NCBI GenBank assembly: GCA_028866155.1
Contig: JAGWIT010000046.1
Coordinates: 1-6,802, forward strand
DNA length: 6,802 nucleotides
Direction of reading: 5' to 3'
Source of the DNA: Patescibacteria group bacterium
GTDB taxonomy: Bacteria > Patescibacteriota > Minisyncoccia > Phycocordibacterales > SBAW01
The notes under the pieces are model-generated. The model saw nothing but the letters and a program-made list of their open reading frames with translations. It ran no database searches and was not told the origin of the DNA. Numbering within the stretch: the first letter of the stretch is position 1; each line of letters opens with the position of its first letter. This document shows positions 1 through 6,061 of the stretch, piece by piece. The position numbers and the translations under genes are program-made.

Positions 1-48
1 ATCTCATATTTGACGAAATCTATAAATGAAGCGCAATCTATTGAAAAT

Positions 49-765
49 CTACTTTAACGAGTACTGAATGCTTGCGATTTGTCCTCCGCCCACCACGGTT
101 GTCTGTATTACGTTGCTTGAGAGCAGTGCGACAATGGCAAAAGTCGAACAGCCAAGCGCAAGAAGCATGAGGCCCGGGCGCACCAGAGACACTCTCTTTT
201 TAGTTTTAGGCTTCGCCGCCAGCAAGATTCGCGTGGAATTTTCTTTAGATATCGTAACGGGTGTGCGGGCCATCATCGGGGTAGTCGTCATCGGCACGGC
301 GTGCTTTTTTATAGCCGGAAAGAGCGGTTCTTCGTCGACCAAGTAGGTAAGGCCGCCAATTCTTGGTTTGGCGACTTTTATCGGGATTATTTTTATTTCT
401 TCTTGTATCGAAGTTGTTTCGTTCATCTCCGGCATTTCTTCTTTTTGTACATGCACGGCGATTGGCTGAGGTTCCGACACAGGTTCAGGCTCAGGTTCGA
501 TTTGTGTATCTTCGTTTGTTTTTTCTTCCTCCGCTTTTTGTACAAGTTCGCCCGGATCCGCCAAAACAGGTTCGCGCGGCCCGAGATCTTTGCTCAAATA
601 AAATGACAAGGAATCGGCATCAACGTACCATGCGCGGCCGACCTTCTGACCCTCGACCTTTCCGGCACGGACCAACTGCCCGATATAGTCTGGGTGATAT
701 TTATGTTCCTTCCCAGCACGTTTGCTCGAGATGTACCGCTTGCCCGAGATTTCTAGCTCATCCAT
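49..765 (-). CDS. Membrane-anchored protein with N-terminal excisionase/MerR-like helix-turn-helix
   Basis: 238 aa, no established name. Residues about 10-58 resemble the HTH_17 excisionase-type DNA-binding domain: a helix-turn-helix core (HPDYIGQLVRAGKVEGQKVG) followed by a wing with R44-A-W46 and a D-x-L-x-F/Y ending. Residues about 65-135 are an acidic, proline-rich low-complexity linker (repeated EPEPEP-type residues, E/P/Q-rich). A basic patch (KPKTKKR, about 185-191) precedes a single hydrophobic segment at about 198-220, leaving about 18 residues after it. The charge pattern predicts DNA-binding domain inside and short tail outside, so it could be a membrane-tethered regulator. The ATG at 763-765 fits the domain start and lies 6 nt after an extended -10 (TGA-TATACT); no Shine-Dalgarno is visible. 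It lies 93 bp after gatB, behind a large inverted repeat. Domain layout is read from sequence; the regulatory role is inference and no target is apparent in the window. Confidence 0.8.
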   Translation of the reverse strand: MDELEISGKRYISSKRAGKEHKYHPDYIGQLVRAGKVEGQKVGRAWYVDADSLSFYLSKDLGPREPVLADPGELVQKAEEEKTNEDTQIEPEPEPVSEPQPIAVHVQKEEMPEMNETTSIQEEIKIIPIKVAKPRIGGLTYLVDEEPLFPAIKKHAVPMTTTPMMARTPVTISKENSTRILLAAKPKTKKRVSLVRPGLMLLALGCSTFAIVALLSSNVIQTTVVGGGQIASIQYSLK

Positions 766-771
766 GCACCC

Positions 772-780
772 AGTATATCA
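772..780 (-). promoter_or_regulatory. Extended -10 promoter for the HTH membrane protein, predicted leaderless
   Basis: On the minus strand TGA-TATACT (780 to 772) matches an extended -10 element and is followed by only GGGTGC before the ATG at 765. A start site 6-7 nt after the hexamer would fall on the initiation codon. No good -35 match is seen (TTTGCG-like at 16 nt). Confidence 0.55.
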
Positions 781-789
781 GAAAGGTAG

Positions 790-860
790 AGGGCGCAAAA
801 TCTGCTGTGCAAATAGCCTAGGAGCCGCCGAGGACTTTTGACCGGGAGATTTTGCGCTCT
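790..860. repeat. Long inverted repeat with 43-nt loop between gatB and the HTH gene
   Basis: Arms 790-803 and 847-860 are complementary at 13 of 14 positions (GCGCAAAATCT core), separated by 43 nt. The loop can hold a smaller imperfect stem (CCTCGG with CCTAGG on the minus strand). The gatB-proximal arm overlaps the gatB stop codon (859-861) and the other arm ends about 12 nt before the extended -10 of the next gene. No T-run follows the distal arm on the minus strand, so it is not a classic intrinsic terminator. It could be a gatB 3'-end structure, an operator, or an unknown element. Confidence 0.55.
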
Positions 861-2310
861 AACTAATCAGTTTTACTAACTGCTCGCGAAGCGCGGCCGG
901 GTTGGCGGAGCCTTTTGACTCCTTCATCCCCTGCCCCACCAAGAACTGCAGTGCGGCCTCTTTGCCGGTCTTATAGTCGGCAGCGACGGTCGGGTTTGCA
1001 TCAATAACTTTTTGTGCGATTGCAATAAGCGCACCCGCGTCACTTTGTTGCATGAGCCCTTTCTCTTTTGCAATGGTCTCCGGGTCGCGTTCATCGCTAA
1101 ACATGAGCGCGAGGGTGTCTTTTGCACCGCGTGATGAAAGTTTGCCGCTTTGAACCATCATCATGAGCGCTCCCGTTCTCTTCGCATTGGATGGATCTTC
1201 GAGCCACGCATCGGCCACCACGCCCCTCTCTCGAGCGCCGGCAATATCACTCGCGATGTAATTGGCGACAGCAATAGAAAGTTCTCGGCTCGATCCTGAC
1301 GCCGCCCTCTCAAAAAAAGCGCCCAGCATCATGTTTTGCACAAACATTTCCGCATCTTCTTTTTTAAGACCATATTCCTTTATATATACATCTCGCTTCT
1401 CCCACGGGAGCTTGCCCGAGATTTCTTTCTTAAGCTGCCCATCCGAGAATTCTTCTACTTCCGATAAAACAAGTTTGGGTAAGTCGGGGTCCGGGAAGTA
1501 ACGATAATCATGCGAGGATTCTTTTTTGCGCTGCAAGAACGTCACTTGCTTTTGCTCGTCCCAGCCGCGCGTTTCTTGCACGACCTTCTCGCCTTTCTCG
1601 AGGAGCTTTTTCTGCCGTTCAAGCTCGTAGGCAATAGCCCGCTCTACCGAGCGAAACGAGTTGAGGTTTTTGACCTCTACCTTGGTTCCGAGAGCCTCCA
1701 CCTCGCCCTTCTTATATTGCTCTGCCGCCGGCGCGATAGAGACATTCGCTTCTATACGAAGCTCGCCCTTCTCCATGTTGGCCTCCCCTGCCCCCAAGTA
1801 GCGCAGGAGCAATTGGAGTTCGCGCGCGAATGCGCCCGCCACCTCCGCATCGTGTATGACCGGTTCGGTAACAAGCTCCATCAGCGGCACGCCCGCGCGG
1901 TTATAGTCAACGAGAGATTTCTCACCTTCGTGCTGTGAGCGCGCGGTGTCTTCTTCAAGATGAATGCGCGTCAGCGCAATGCCGCGCAGTGAGCCGCCCT
2001 CAACAAGCGGATATTTGTATTGGCTTATCTGATAGCCCTTGGGGATGTCGGGATAAAAATAATTCTTCCGATCAAACTCCGAGAAATTGCGCGCGAGTTG
2101 GGCGCCAAGCGCCGTGCCGACAAGCAAAACTTTATGCACCGCCTCGCGGTTAATGACCGGCAGCGAGCCCGGGTGCGCCATGCAAATGGGGCAGATATTT
2201 TTATTGGGCTCCTTTTCGTCGGGGTCGTTGAGACACGCGCAAAACATCTTGGTTTTGGTCTTCAACTCGGCATGAATCTCCAGCCCGATGGTCGCCCGGT
2301 AATCGCTCAT
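859..2310 (-). CDS. gatB: Aspartyl/glutamyl-tRNA(Asn/Gln) amidotransferase subunit B
   Basis: 483 aa, close to the usual GatB length. In the GatCAB complex, GatB binds the mischarged Glu-tRNA(Gln) or Asp-tRNA(Asn) and activates the acyl group with ATP, using ammonia made by GatA. Visible family marks: the N-terminal IGLEIHAEL (8-16); a zinc-type cysteine set C24-x-C26 and C40-P-x-C43; FYPDIPKGYQISQY (85-98); HLEEDTARS (117-125); DYNRAGVPLMELVTEP (135-150); EVKNLNSFRSVERAI (212-226); and DYRYFPDPDLP (268-278). The C-terminal part, from about 330, is the helical tRNA-binding region including the YqeY-like tail. The ATG at 2308-2310 places the conserved IGLEIH at the expected distance. gatA and gatC are not adjacent, so subunits are encoded apart. 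It follows obgE by 63 bp and seems to have its own promoter and a hairpin leader. Call is secure. Confidence 0.97.
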   Translation of the reverse strand: MSDYRATIGLEIHAELKTKTKMFCACLNDPDEKEPNKNICPICMAHPGSLPVINREAVHKVLLVGTALGAQLARNFSEFDRKNYFYPDIPKGYQISQYKYPLVEGGSLRGIALTRIHLEEDTARSQHEGEKSLVDYNRAGVPLMELVTEPVIHDAEVAGAFARELQLLLRYLGAGEANMEKGELRIEANVSIAPAAEQYKKGEVEALGTKVEVKNLNSFRSVERAIAYELERQKKLLEKGEKVVQETRGWDEQKQVTFLQRKKESSHDYRYFPDPDLPKLVLSEVEEFSDGQLKKEISGKLPWEKRDVYIKEYGLKKEDAEMFVQNMMLGAFFERAASGSSRELSIAVANYIASDIAGARERGVVADAWLEDPSNAKRTGALMMMVQSGKLSSRGAKDTLALMFSDERDPETIAKEKGLMQQSDAGALIAIAQKVIDANPTVAADYKTGKEAALQFLVGQGMKESKGSANPAALREQLVKLIS

Positions 2311-2321
2311 ATGCTATATAG

Positions 2322-2341
2322 ATTGGGAGTAAGCTCCCAAT
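2322..2341 (-). promoter_or_regulatory. 8-bp hairpin at the predicted 5' end of the gatB mRNA
   Basis: Perfect stem ATTGGGAG / CTCCCAAT with a 4-nt loop (CTTA on the minus strand). It ends 11 nt before the gatB ATG. The predicted start site of the upstream promoter (7 nt after its -10) is at 2341, the first base of the stem, so the mRNA could begin with this hairpin. It could instead act as a weak obgE terminator, but no T-run follows it. Confidence 0.5.
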
Positions 2342-2347
2342 GAAAGA

Positions 2348-2376
2348 AATATAGCAGACCTCCCACTTTGTGCCTA
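2348..2376 (-). promoter_or_regulatory. Promoter for gatB (extended -10 with -35)
   Basis: Minus-strand TGC-TATATT (2356 to 2348) is an extended -10. A TAGGCA hexamer (2376 to 2371), 4 of 6 to the -35 consensus, lies 17 nt upstream and overlaps the obgE stop codon. A second AT-rich hexamer, TATATA at 2320 to 2315, lies 4 nt from the ATG and is a weaker alternative. Confidence 0.5.
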
Positions 2377-3390
2377 ACCACTCTCAGCTGCGTTGCGCAC
2401 ATGGTCGATAATTATCTGCCGCAGCTTATCCACCGACTCATCCTCCAAAATTGAGACCGAGTAGACATCGAGTCCCGGGCTGTGACTACGGACATGCTCC
2501 ATAAGTTCATCAATATCCTTCTTTTCTCGCGTATCCGACTTCGTAAAGACGATAATCTCGGGTTTCTTTGCTAAAATGCCTCCTTCGAACTGCTCGATCT
2601 CCTTTCTGACGGTATGATAATCGGCAAAGACATCCGGTGACCTGCCTAGACCCGGCAAGGCTGGCTCAAGCGAGACGCAGTGTATGAGCAGGCGGGTGCG
2701 AGCTATGTGGCGCAAAAATTTTGAGCCGAGACCCTTCCCCGCCGAGGCGCCCTCGATGAGGCCCGGGATATCGGCAATGACAAAACCGTACAAAGCGCCG
2801 AGGTTGGGGTCGAGCGTGGTAAAGGCATACGGCGCAACTTTACCGGCCGCCTTTGTTAAAGCATTGAGGAGCGACGTTTTGCCGGCATTGGGCAAGCCGA
2901 TGAGCCCCGCGTCGGCTATGATGCGCAACTCGACTTTAAAATCGGCGGACTCGCCCGCCTGGCCGGGCGTCGACTCTTGGGGCGTGCGATTGACGGATGA
3001 TTTAAACACCGCGTTGCCTGCGCCGCCGCGGCCGCCTTTGAGTACGAGCTCGGTCTGACCTTCGACCGTCAGGTCATAGACCTCGCCGGTGTTGGTGTTG
3101 CGCACCAACGAGCCGATGGGCAGGTCGATGGTGAGGTCGTCGCCGCGGCGGCCGTTGCGGTTGGAGCTTTCGCCCGGGGCGCCATTCTGCGCCTGAAAAC
3201 TTTTTTCACCGCGGTAGCGCGCGAGCAGGTTGAGGTCGCGCACCGCGCGGATGTAGATATCGCCGCCGTTGCCGCCGTTGCCGCCCGCGGGGCCAGAATA
3301 TTCTTTCCCCTTCAAATGGAGCCAGCGCACGACGCCGTCGCCGCCGTTGCCCGCGCGCCCGGCAAATTCCAGTTCATCGACGAACGCCAT
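2374..3390 (-). CDS. obgE: GTPase ObgE/CgtA, ribosome assembly factor
   Basis: 338 aa. Obg GTPases bind the 50S subunit and couple its maturation to GTP or (p)ppGpp levels. Residues 1-158 form the glycine-rich Obg fold (GRAGNGGDGV, GPAGGNGGNGGD, GGRGGAGNAVF). The G domain follows: G1 GLPNAGKT (165-172), G2 TT at 191-192, G3 DIPG (207-210) with LIEGAS, G4 TKSD (283-286, in place of the common NKxD), G5 SVS (311-313). There is no C-terminal OCT domain; the protein ends about 25 residues after G5. The stretch between NLG and FVIADIPG has only four residues, shorter than I expect for Obg proteins. The start ATG has an AAGGTG ribosome binding site 8 nt upstream. It lies 22 bp after the YvlD-like gene and may be cotranscribed with it. 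Call is secure. Confidence 0.97.
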   Translation of the reverse strand: MAFVDELEFAGRAGNGGDGVVRWLHLKGKEYSGPAGGNGGNGGDIYIRAVRDLNLLARYRGEKSFQAQNGAPGESSNRNGRRGDDLTIDLPIGSLVRNTNTGEVYDLTVEGQTELVLKGGRGGAGNAVFKSSVNRTPQESTPGQAGESADFKVELRIIADAGLIGLPNAGKTSLLNALTKAAGKVAPYAFTTLDPNLGALYGFVIADIPGLIEGASAGKGLGSKFLRHIARTRLLIHCVSLEPALPGLGRSPDVFADYHTVRKEIEQFEGGILAKKPEIIVFTKSDTREKKDIDELMEHVRSHSPGLDVYSVSILEDESVDKLRQIIIDHVRNAAESG

Positions 3391-3398
3391 AGATAGGA

Positions 3399-3404
3399 CA
3401 CCTT
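3399..3404 (-). promoter_or_regulatory. Ribosome binding site of obgE
   Basis: AAGGTG on the minus strand, 8 nt before the ATG at 3390. It supports this start and is notable because most other starts in the window lack such a site. Confidence 0.6.
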
Positions 3405-3412
3405 ACCACATA

Positions 3413-3754
3413 TTAGAACGCTTTGTGCATGATGAATGAAACAATCGAAAGGACGACCGACCCCACAAGCGCGGGGATGAAACCCGCCACGTGGAAGCCC
3501 GCGATAAAGGTTGAGAGCAGCCAAAACAGCAGTGCGTTGATGATGAACGAAAATAGCCCAAAGGTGATGATATTGATGGGGAGCGTCAGGATGCCGAGCA
3601 CCGGCCGCACCGTGAGGCCGAGGACTCCCCAGATGACCGCCACGACGATGGCGATGTAGATGCTGTCCACCGTGATGCCGCTGCCGGGAAAGTTGGAGAG
3701 CGCGAGCAGAGCCGCGGCGAGGCCAAGTATGCGGATAATAATCTTTATCATCAT
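3413..3754 (-). CDS. Four-helix membrane protein, YvlD / Phage_holin_4_2 (PF04020) family
   Basis: 113 aa. Four hydrophobic segments at about 3-21, 30-50, 56-80 and 86-108. The family signature is clear: LTVRPVLGILTLPINIITFG (47-66), followed by LFSFIINALLFWLL and a glycine-rich last helix. The family is called phage holin in databases because of similarity to a mycobacteriophage protein, but members such as YvlD are ordinary chromosomal inner-membrane proteins of unknown function, and no phage genes occur here. The start is a double ATG (3754-3749). An extended -10 lies just upstream, placing the predicted start site at or beside the second ATG, so translation may begin at residue 2. It follows ccdA by 18 bp and precedes obgE by 22 bp. 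Confidence 0.88.
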   Translation of the reverse strand: MMIKIIIRILGLAAALLALSNFPGSGITVDSIYIAIVVAVIWGVLGLTVRPVLGILTLPINIITFGLFSFIINALLFWLLSTFIAGFHVAGFIPALVGSVVLSIVSFIMHKAF

Positions 3755-3758
3755 GAGT

Positions 3759-3767
3759 AGTATAGCA
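3759..3767 (-). promoter_or_regulatory. Extended -10 promoter for the YvlD-like gene, predicted leaderless
   Basis: Minus-strand TGC-TATACT (3767 to 3759) is 4 nt from the first ATG and 7 nt from the second. No -35 match is visible at 16-17 nt. The promoter sits in the 18-bp gap after ccdA. Confidence 0.55.
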
Positions 3768-3772
3768 AATAA

Positions 3773-4525
3773 TTACATGTGCATGAGCAATGGGCGGTAC
3801 AGCGCGTCAAAGAAGCTGAGCCCCCACGAGGTGATGAGCCCCATGTCCCCCGCGAGCATGAGCGCTCCCGTCACGAGCAGCCCCGCGCCTCCCGCGATGG
3901 AGAGTATTTTTACAAACAACGAGAGGCGGCCAAGCACCATCGACGCTTTCTGCAGAAAGAACGCCGTAAGCAGAAACGGCAGGCCGAGTCCCGCCGAAAA
4001 AATGCCAAGCAGGAGCGCGCCTTGGGCCCCCGTCGCCGAGGTTGAGGCGTACAGCAAAATAGTCCCGAGTATCGGCCCGATGCACGGGCTCCATCCAAAA
4101 GCAAAAAGCGTGCCGATGAGGAGCGAGCTCTCCCAGCGCCCCAGCACGACGAAATGCGGGATGCGGATGCTCGCGCTTGAGGAGAGCGCGGGTATCCGCA
4201 CAAGCCCCAGCATCGTGAGGCCGAACACAATAAGGATGAGGCCGCCGAGACGGCCCAAGAGGTCGCGCCACGGACCGACGATGCTACCGAGAACGCCGGC
4301 AAACGTGCCCAGCAAGATGAACACGACTGAGAAGCCGACGACAAATGCGAGCGCGTTCCATATGATGCGCTTGCGCGCGCCGCGCGCCGCCACTGCCGTT
4401 TCGGGTACGCCTGCAATAAACGCAAGGTAGCCCGGCACTATGGGCAGGGTGCAGGGCGCCAAGAACATCAGGACGCCGGCAAGAAAAGCGGCCGGGGCGA
4501 GCGCCAGCGGGTCAAGCGGAGTCAT
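3773..4525 (-). CDS. ccdA: Cytochrome c biogenesis protein CcdA (DsbD transmembrane type thiol-disulfide transporter)
   Basis: 250 aa. CcdA/DsbD-type proteins carry reducing power across the membrane from cytoplasmic thioredoxin to an outside thiol protein, using two intramembrane cysteines. Both are present in the expected settings: C25 in APCTLPIVPGYLAFIAG (23-39) and C148 in FGWSPCIGPILG (143-154). About six hydrophobic segments fit the family (about 9-36, 56-80, 92-110, 134-160, 168-192, 205-228), with a short C-terminal extension. The ATG is 5 nt after the stop codon of the Nudix gene, so the two are probably cotranscribed. A GAGGAG lies 14 nt upstream, too far for a normal ribosome binding site, while a TACAAT hexamer lies 7 nt upstream. 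No thioredoxin-fold partner or cytochrome gene is nearby, so the final electron acceptor is unknown. Confidence 0.92.
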   Translation of the reverse strand: MTPLDPLALAPAAFLAGVLMFLAPCTLPIVPGYLAFIAGVPETAVAARGARKRIIWNALAFVVGFSVVFILLGTFAGVLGSIVGPWRDLLGRLGGLILIVFGLTMLGLVRIPALSSSASIRIPHFVVLGRWESSLLIGTLFAFGWSPCIGPILGTILLYASTSATGAQGALLLGIFSAGLGLPFLLTAFFLQKASMVLGRLSLFVKILSIAGGAGLLVTGALMLAGDMGLITSWGLSFFDALYRPLLMHM

Positions 4526-4530
4526 CAGTG

Positions 4531-4962
4531 CTATTGTAACTCCTCTTCAACTTTAGTTCGAACGCTCTGCAAGAACTCGGCGTCTTTGGGGTGCGTGAGC
4601 AGAGCGAGCGCCTCATCGACGCTGACCCAGCGCGTCTGCGTTACTTCATCGTCCCGGGGACTCGCTTCTGTCTGCCCGGTGGCAAATAAAAAGAATGTGC
4701 GCTTGCGGAGTCCAAGCCCATAATCCTCTCCCACGCCGCCTTTGGCTATCGAATAGCGCTCATACGAGCCGAGCTCTCCCAGCAAGAGAAGGTCGGTGAC
4801 GCCCGTCTCCTCGGCAATTTCGCGTTTGGCTGCATCAAGCTCGCTCTCGCCCTCCTCAAGGCCGCCTTTGGGAAAAGACCACGAGTCGTTGTGCTGATAG
4901 ACGAGCAATAGCTTTCCCATCGGGCCAACGATTATCCCTCCTGCCGATTGCCGCAGTGTCAT
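4531..4962 (-). CDS. Nudix hydrolase (MutT/Ap4A-hydrolase-like)
   Basis: 143 aa, a single Nudix domain that hydrolyses a nucleoside diphosphate linked to another group, with Mg2+ held by the Nudix box. The box is complete at residues 33-55: G33-x5-E39-x7-R47-E48-I-A-E51-E52-x-G54-V. Just before it, WSFPKGGLEEGES (28-40) is the form common in bis(5'-nucleosyl)-tetraphosphatase (Ap4A) members, so that is the best guess at substrate; sequence alone cannot settle it. An RTFFLF strand (88-93) and a W112-V-S-V-D-E-A element near the C-terminus also fit the fold. The ATG at 4960-4962 lies 8 nt after a TATACT hexamer, with no Shine-Dalgarno. ccdA follows after 5 nt. Confidence 0.93.
   Translation of the reverse strand: MTLRQSAGGIIVGPMGKLLLVYQHNDSWSFPKGGLEEGESELDAAKREIAEETGVTDLLLLGELGSYERYSIAKGGVGEDYGLGLRKRTFFLFATGQTEASPRDDEVTQTRWVSVDEALALLTHPKDAEFLQSVRTKVEEELQ
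4533..4538 (-). promoter_or_regulatory. Possible -10 hexamer for ccdA inside the Nudix gene end
   Basis: TACAAT on the minus strand overlaps the last codons and stop of the Nudix gene and lies 7 nt before the ccdA ATG, the same spacing seen at other genes here. It lacks the TGn extension and a -35, and its bases are also coding, so it may be chance. Confidence 0.25.
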
Positions 4963-4970
4963 AAAGATAT

Positions 4971-4976
4971 AGTATA
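4971..4976 (-). promoter_or_regulatory. -10 hexamer for the Nudix gene, predicted near-leaderless
   Basis: TATACT on the minus strand, 8 nt before the ATG, in the 30-bp gap after tspO. A T-run sits just upstream. No TGn extension in register; a weak TTGAAT lies 19 nt upstream. Confidence 0.45.
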
Positions 4977-4992
4977 CAAAAAAGCGTGATTT

Positions 4993-5460
4993 TTAATTCA
5001 AATACCAAATGGCGAAGTTGAGGATAGCGGCAAAAGAGACCCACGCGACATACGGGATAAGGAGGATGGCCGCCGTGCCGCGCACGCGGGCGAAGGCTAT
5101 CATCGTGGCAATGATAAGTATTAAGAGGAGTAGGATATCGGCGAGCGCGAGCGCGACATTGTGCAGACCAAAGAAAATGGGCGTCCAGACGGCGTTGGCT
5201 AAAAGCTGAACCCAATACACTCGCATTGCCGCTTTGCCTTCTTCCAACTCGCGCCACACGACATACGCGGCAATGCCCATGAGCAGATAGAGTAGAGTCC
5301 ATACCGGGCCGAATAACCAATTGGGCGGGCTGAAAAAAGGTTTATTGAGCAAGTCGTACCAAGCGTCAATATTCCCCACAAAAAATGCGCCAACCAATCC
5401 TGCCGTCTCGGCTGAGAGAATAAAAAACACGAGCCAAAGAGTAGAAGCGCGCTTGGTCAC
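4993..5460 (-). CDS. tspO: TspO/MBR family tryptophan-rich membrane protein
   Basis: 155 aa, five hydrophobic segments (about 7-29, 50-70, 82-100, 103-124, 131-152), the normal TspO size. TspO proteins bind porphyrins and other hydrophobic ligands in the membrane; roles proposed elsewhere include tetrapyrrole handling and stress sensing. Family residues are plain: W34-Y35-x2-L-x-K40-P41, P45-P46-x-W48, FGPVWTLLY (50-58), MGIAAYVVW (61-69), VQLLANAVW (84-92), FFG (96-98), IPYVAWVSFAAILN (135-148) and a final LN. The start is GTG (5458-5460), 6 nt after an extended -10 (TGA-TACAAT). It follows a terminator, so it is probably its own transcription unit. No haem or bacteriochlorophyll genes are in the window to suggest the ligand. 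Confidence 0.93.
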   Translation of the reverse strand: MTKRASTLWLVFFILSAETAGLVGAFFVGNIDAWYDLLNKPFFSPPNWLFGPVWTLLYLLMGIAAYVVWRELEEGKAAMRVYWVQLLANAVWTPIFFGLHNVALALADILLLLILIIATMIAFARVRGTAAILLIPYVAWVSFAAILNFAIWYLN

Positions 5461-5466
5461 AAACTA

Positions 5467-5475
5467 ATTGTATCA
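5467..5475 (-). promoter_or_regulatory. Extended -10 promoter for tspO, predicted leaderless
   Basis: Minus-strand TGA-TACAAT (5475 to 5467) is followed by TAGTTT and the GTG start. A start site 7 nt downstream would be the G of GTG. No -35 is apparent because the upstream space is taken by the preceding terminator. Confidence 0.55.
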
Positions 5476-5477
5476 GC

Positions 5478-5503
5478 AAAGAAAAGGCGCGACTTTCGTC
5501 GCG
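5478..5503 (-). terminator. Intrinsic terminator after the 171-aa gene
   Basis: Minus-strand stem CGCGAC / GTCGCG (5503-5498 with 5493-5488) closed by a GAAA tetraloop, then CC-TTTTC-TTT. It begins one base after the TAA stop. The tail is interrupted by a C, so moderate strength is expected. Confidence 0.75.
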
Positions 5504-5504
5504 T

Positions 5505-6020
5505 TTAGAAGACAGAAACTACGCCTTTGTTGACGTCAGAAAGCAAATCGTTGTTTTTGAAGATAAAGAGCCATGCTTTACCCGAACGACGAGCTGCTTC
5601 CTGGAGCTCATGGAGTTCGTCAGGTTCTGCCATGCGAAACCGGTGGTCGGCCGTTTCGACCGCCATGGGCGAGGCATTGCGGATTGCGTTCTGAAGTGCG
5701 CTTCCAAGTATTCGTTGCAATATCTGTTCTGCCCGATCTTGATGTACTTTGGCGCGCCATACAAGGAAGCGCACCAGCAGAGCGAGTATTCCCCGCCGAA
5801 CAGGAAGATTTTTCTTCTCATAGAGAGCTTTAATCCGGAGACGATCGACCTCAAGAGCACAGCGGGTGATAAAACCCGTGTCGTCATAGTACCTGACGAC
5901 GGTCTTGATAGGAGCGCCGTCAGCTAAGCCTCCTATGATGGTAAGACATAACTCATTGAGCGATTCGGCACCGGCCGTATGAAAGAACTCTGCCTGAACA
6001 ATATTCGGCTGTTTGGCCAT
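5505..6020 (-). CDS. Hypothetical protein, 171 aa, no recognised family
   Basis: I do not recognise this protein. It has no signal peptide and no clear membrane segment. The N-terminal part (about 20-70) alternates strands and charged residues (LNELCLTIIGG, TVVRYYDDTG, DRLRIKALYEKK). A leucine/arginine-rich helical stretch covers about 76-118, and the C-terminal third is acidic then basic (EPDELHELQEAARRSGKAW), ending with a short hydrophobic strand. It is supported as real by a strong AGGAGG ribosome binding site 5 nt before the ATG and by a terminator immediately after its stop. Its use of a Shine-Dalgarno differs from its neighbours. It lies directly beyond the secA-end repeat that bounds the hicBA segment, so it was probably the original downstream neighbour of secA, unless it arrived with the same event. 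Confidence 0.7.
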   Translation of the reverse strand: MAKQPNIVQAEFFHTAGAESLNELCLTIIGGLADGAPIKTVVRYYDDTGFITRCALEVDRLRIKALYEKKNLPVRRGILALLVRFLVWRAKVHQDRAEQILQRILGSALQNAIRNASPMAVETADHRFRMAEPDELHELQEAARRSGKAWLFIFKNNDLLSDVNKGVVSVF

Positions 6021-6025
6021 GGAGG

Positions 6026-6031
6026 CCTCCT
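6026..6031 (-). promoter_or_regulatory. Strong ribosome binding site of the 171-aa gene
   Basis: AGGAGG on the minus strand, 5 nt before the ATG at 6020. Part of it lies in a perfect palindrome, GGAGGCCTCC (6021-6030), that could pair the site with the spacer, though the loop would be very tight. Confidence 0.7.
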
Positions 6032-6061
6032 CTCACAATGAACCTGTCGAGCACTATGCCT

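Noticed and set aside
17..51. Three copies of the hexamer AATCTA at 17-22, 35-40 and 46-51
   Set aside because: Short AT-rich hexamers with unequal spacing at the window edge; not enough to call a repeat or operator.
301..821. Plus-strand open frames opposite the HTH gene
   Set aside because: Their products are Phe/Arg-rich mirror translations of the acidic Glu/Pro linker and have no domain or supported start.
1510..2343. Plus-strand open frames opposite gatB
   Set aside because: They overlap the well-conserved gatB entirely and show no family features.
3413..3754. Prophage, suggested by the holin family name
   Set aside because: The family is mostly chromosomal and of unknown function, and no lysin, capsid, integrase or other phage gene is present.
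3807..4271. Minus-strand alternative frame inside ccdA
   Set aside because: It lies wholly within ccdA in another frame, with an Arg/His/Ala-rich product; the CcdA frame has both family cysteine motifs.
3660..4430. 256-codon open frame on the plus strand opposite ccdA
   Set aside because: It is the antisense of a clear CcdA gene; its product is rich in Pro/Ser/Arg/Met without domains, as expected of a shadow frame in GC-rich coding DNA.
4976..4996. A-run and T-run around GCGTGA as a terminator between tspO and the Nudix gene
   Set aside because: The stem would be only five A-T pairs; it overlaps the Nudix promoter region and is too weak to call.
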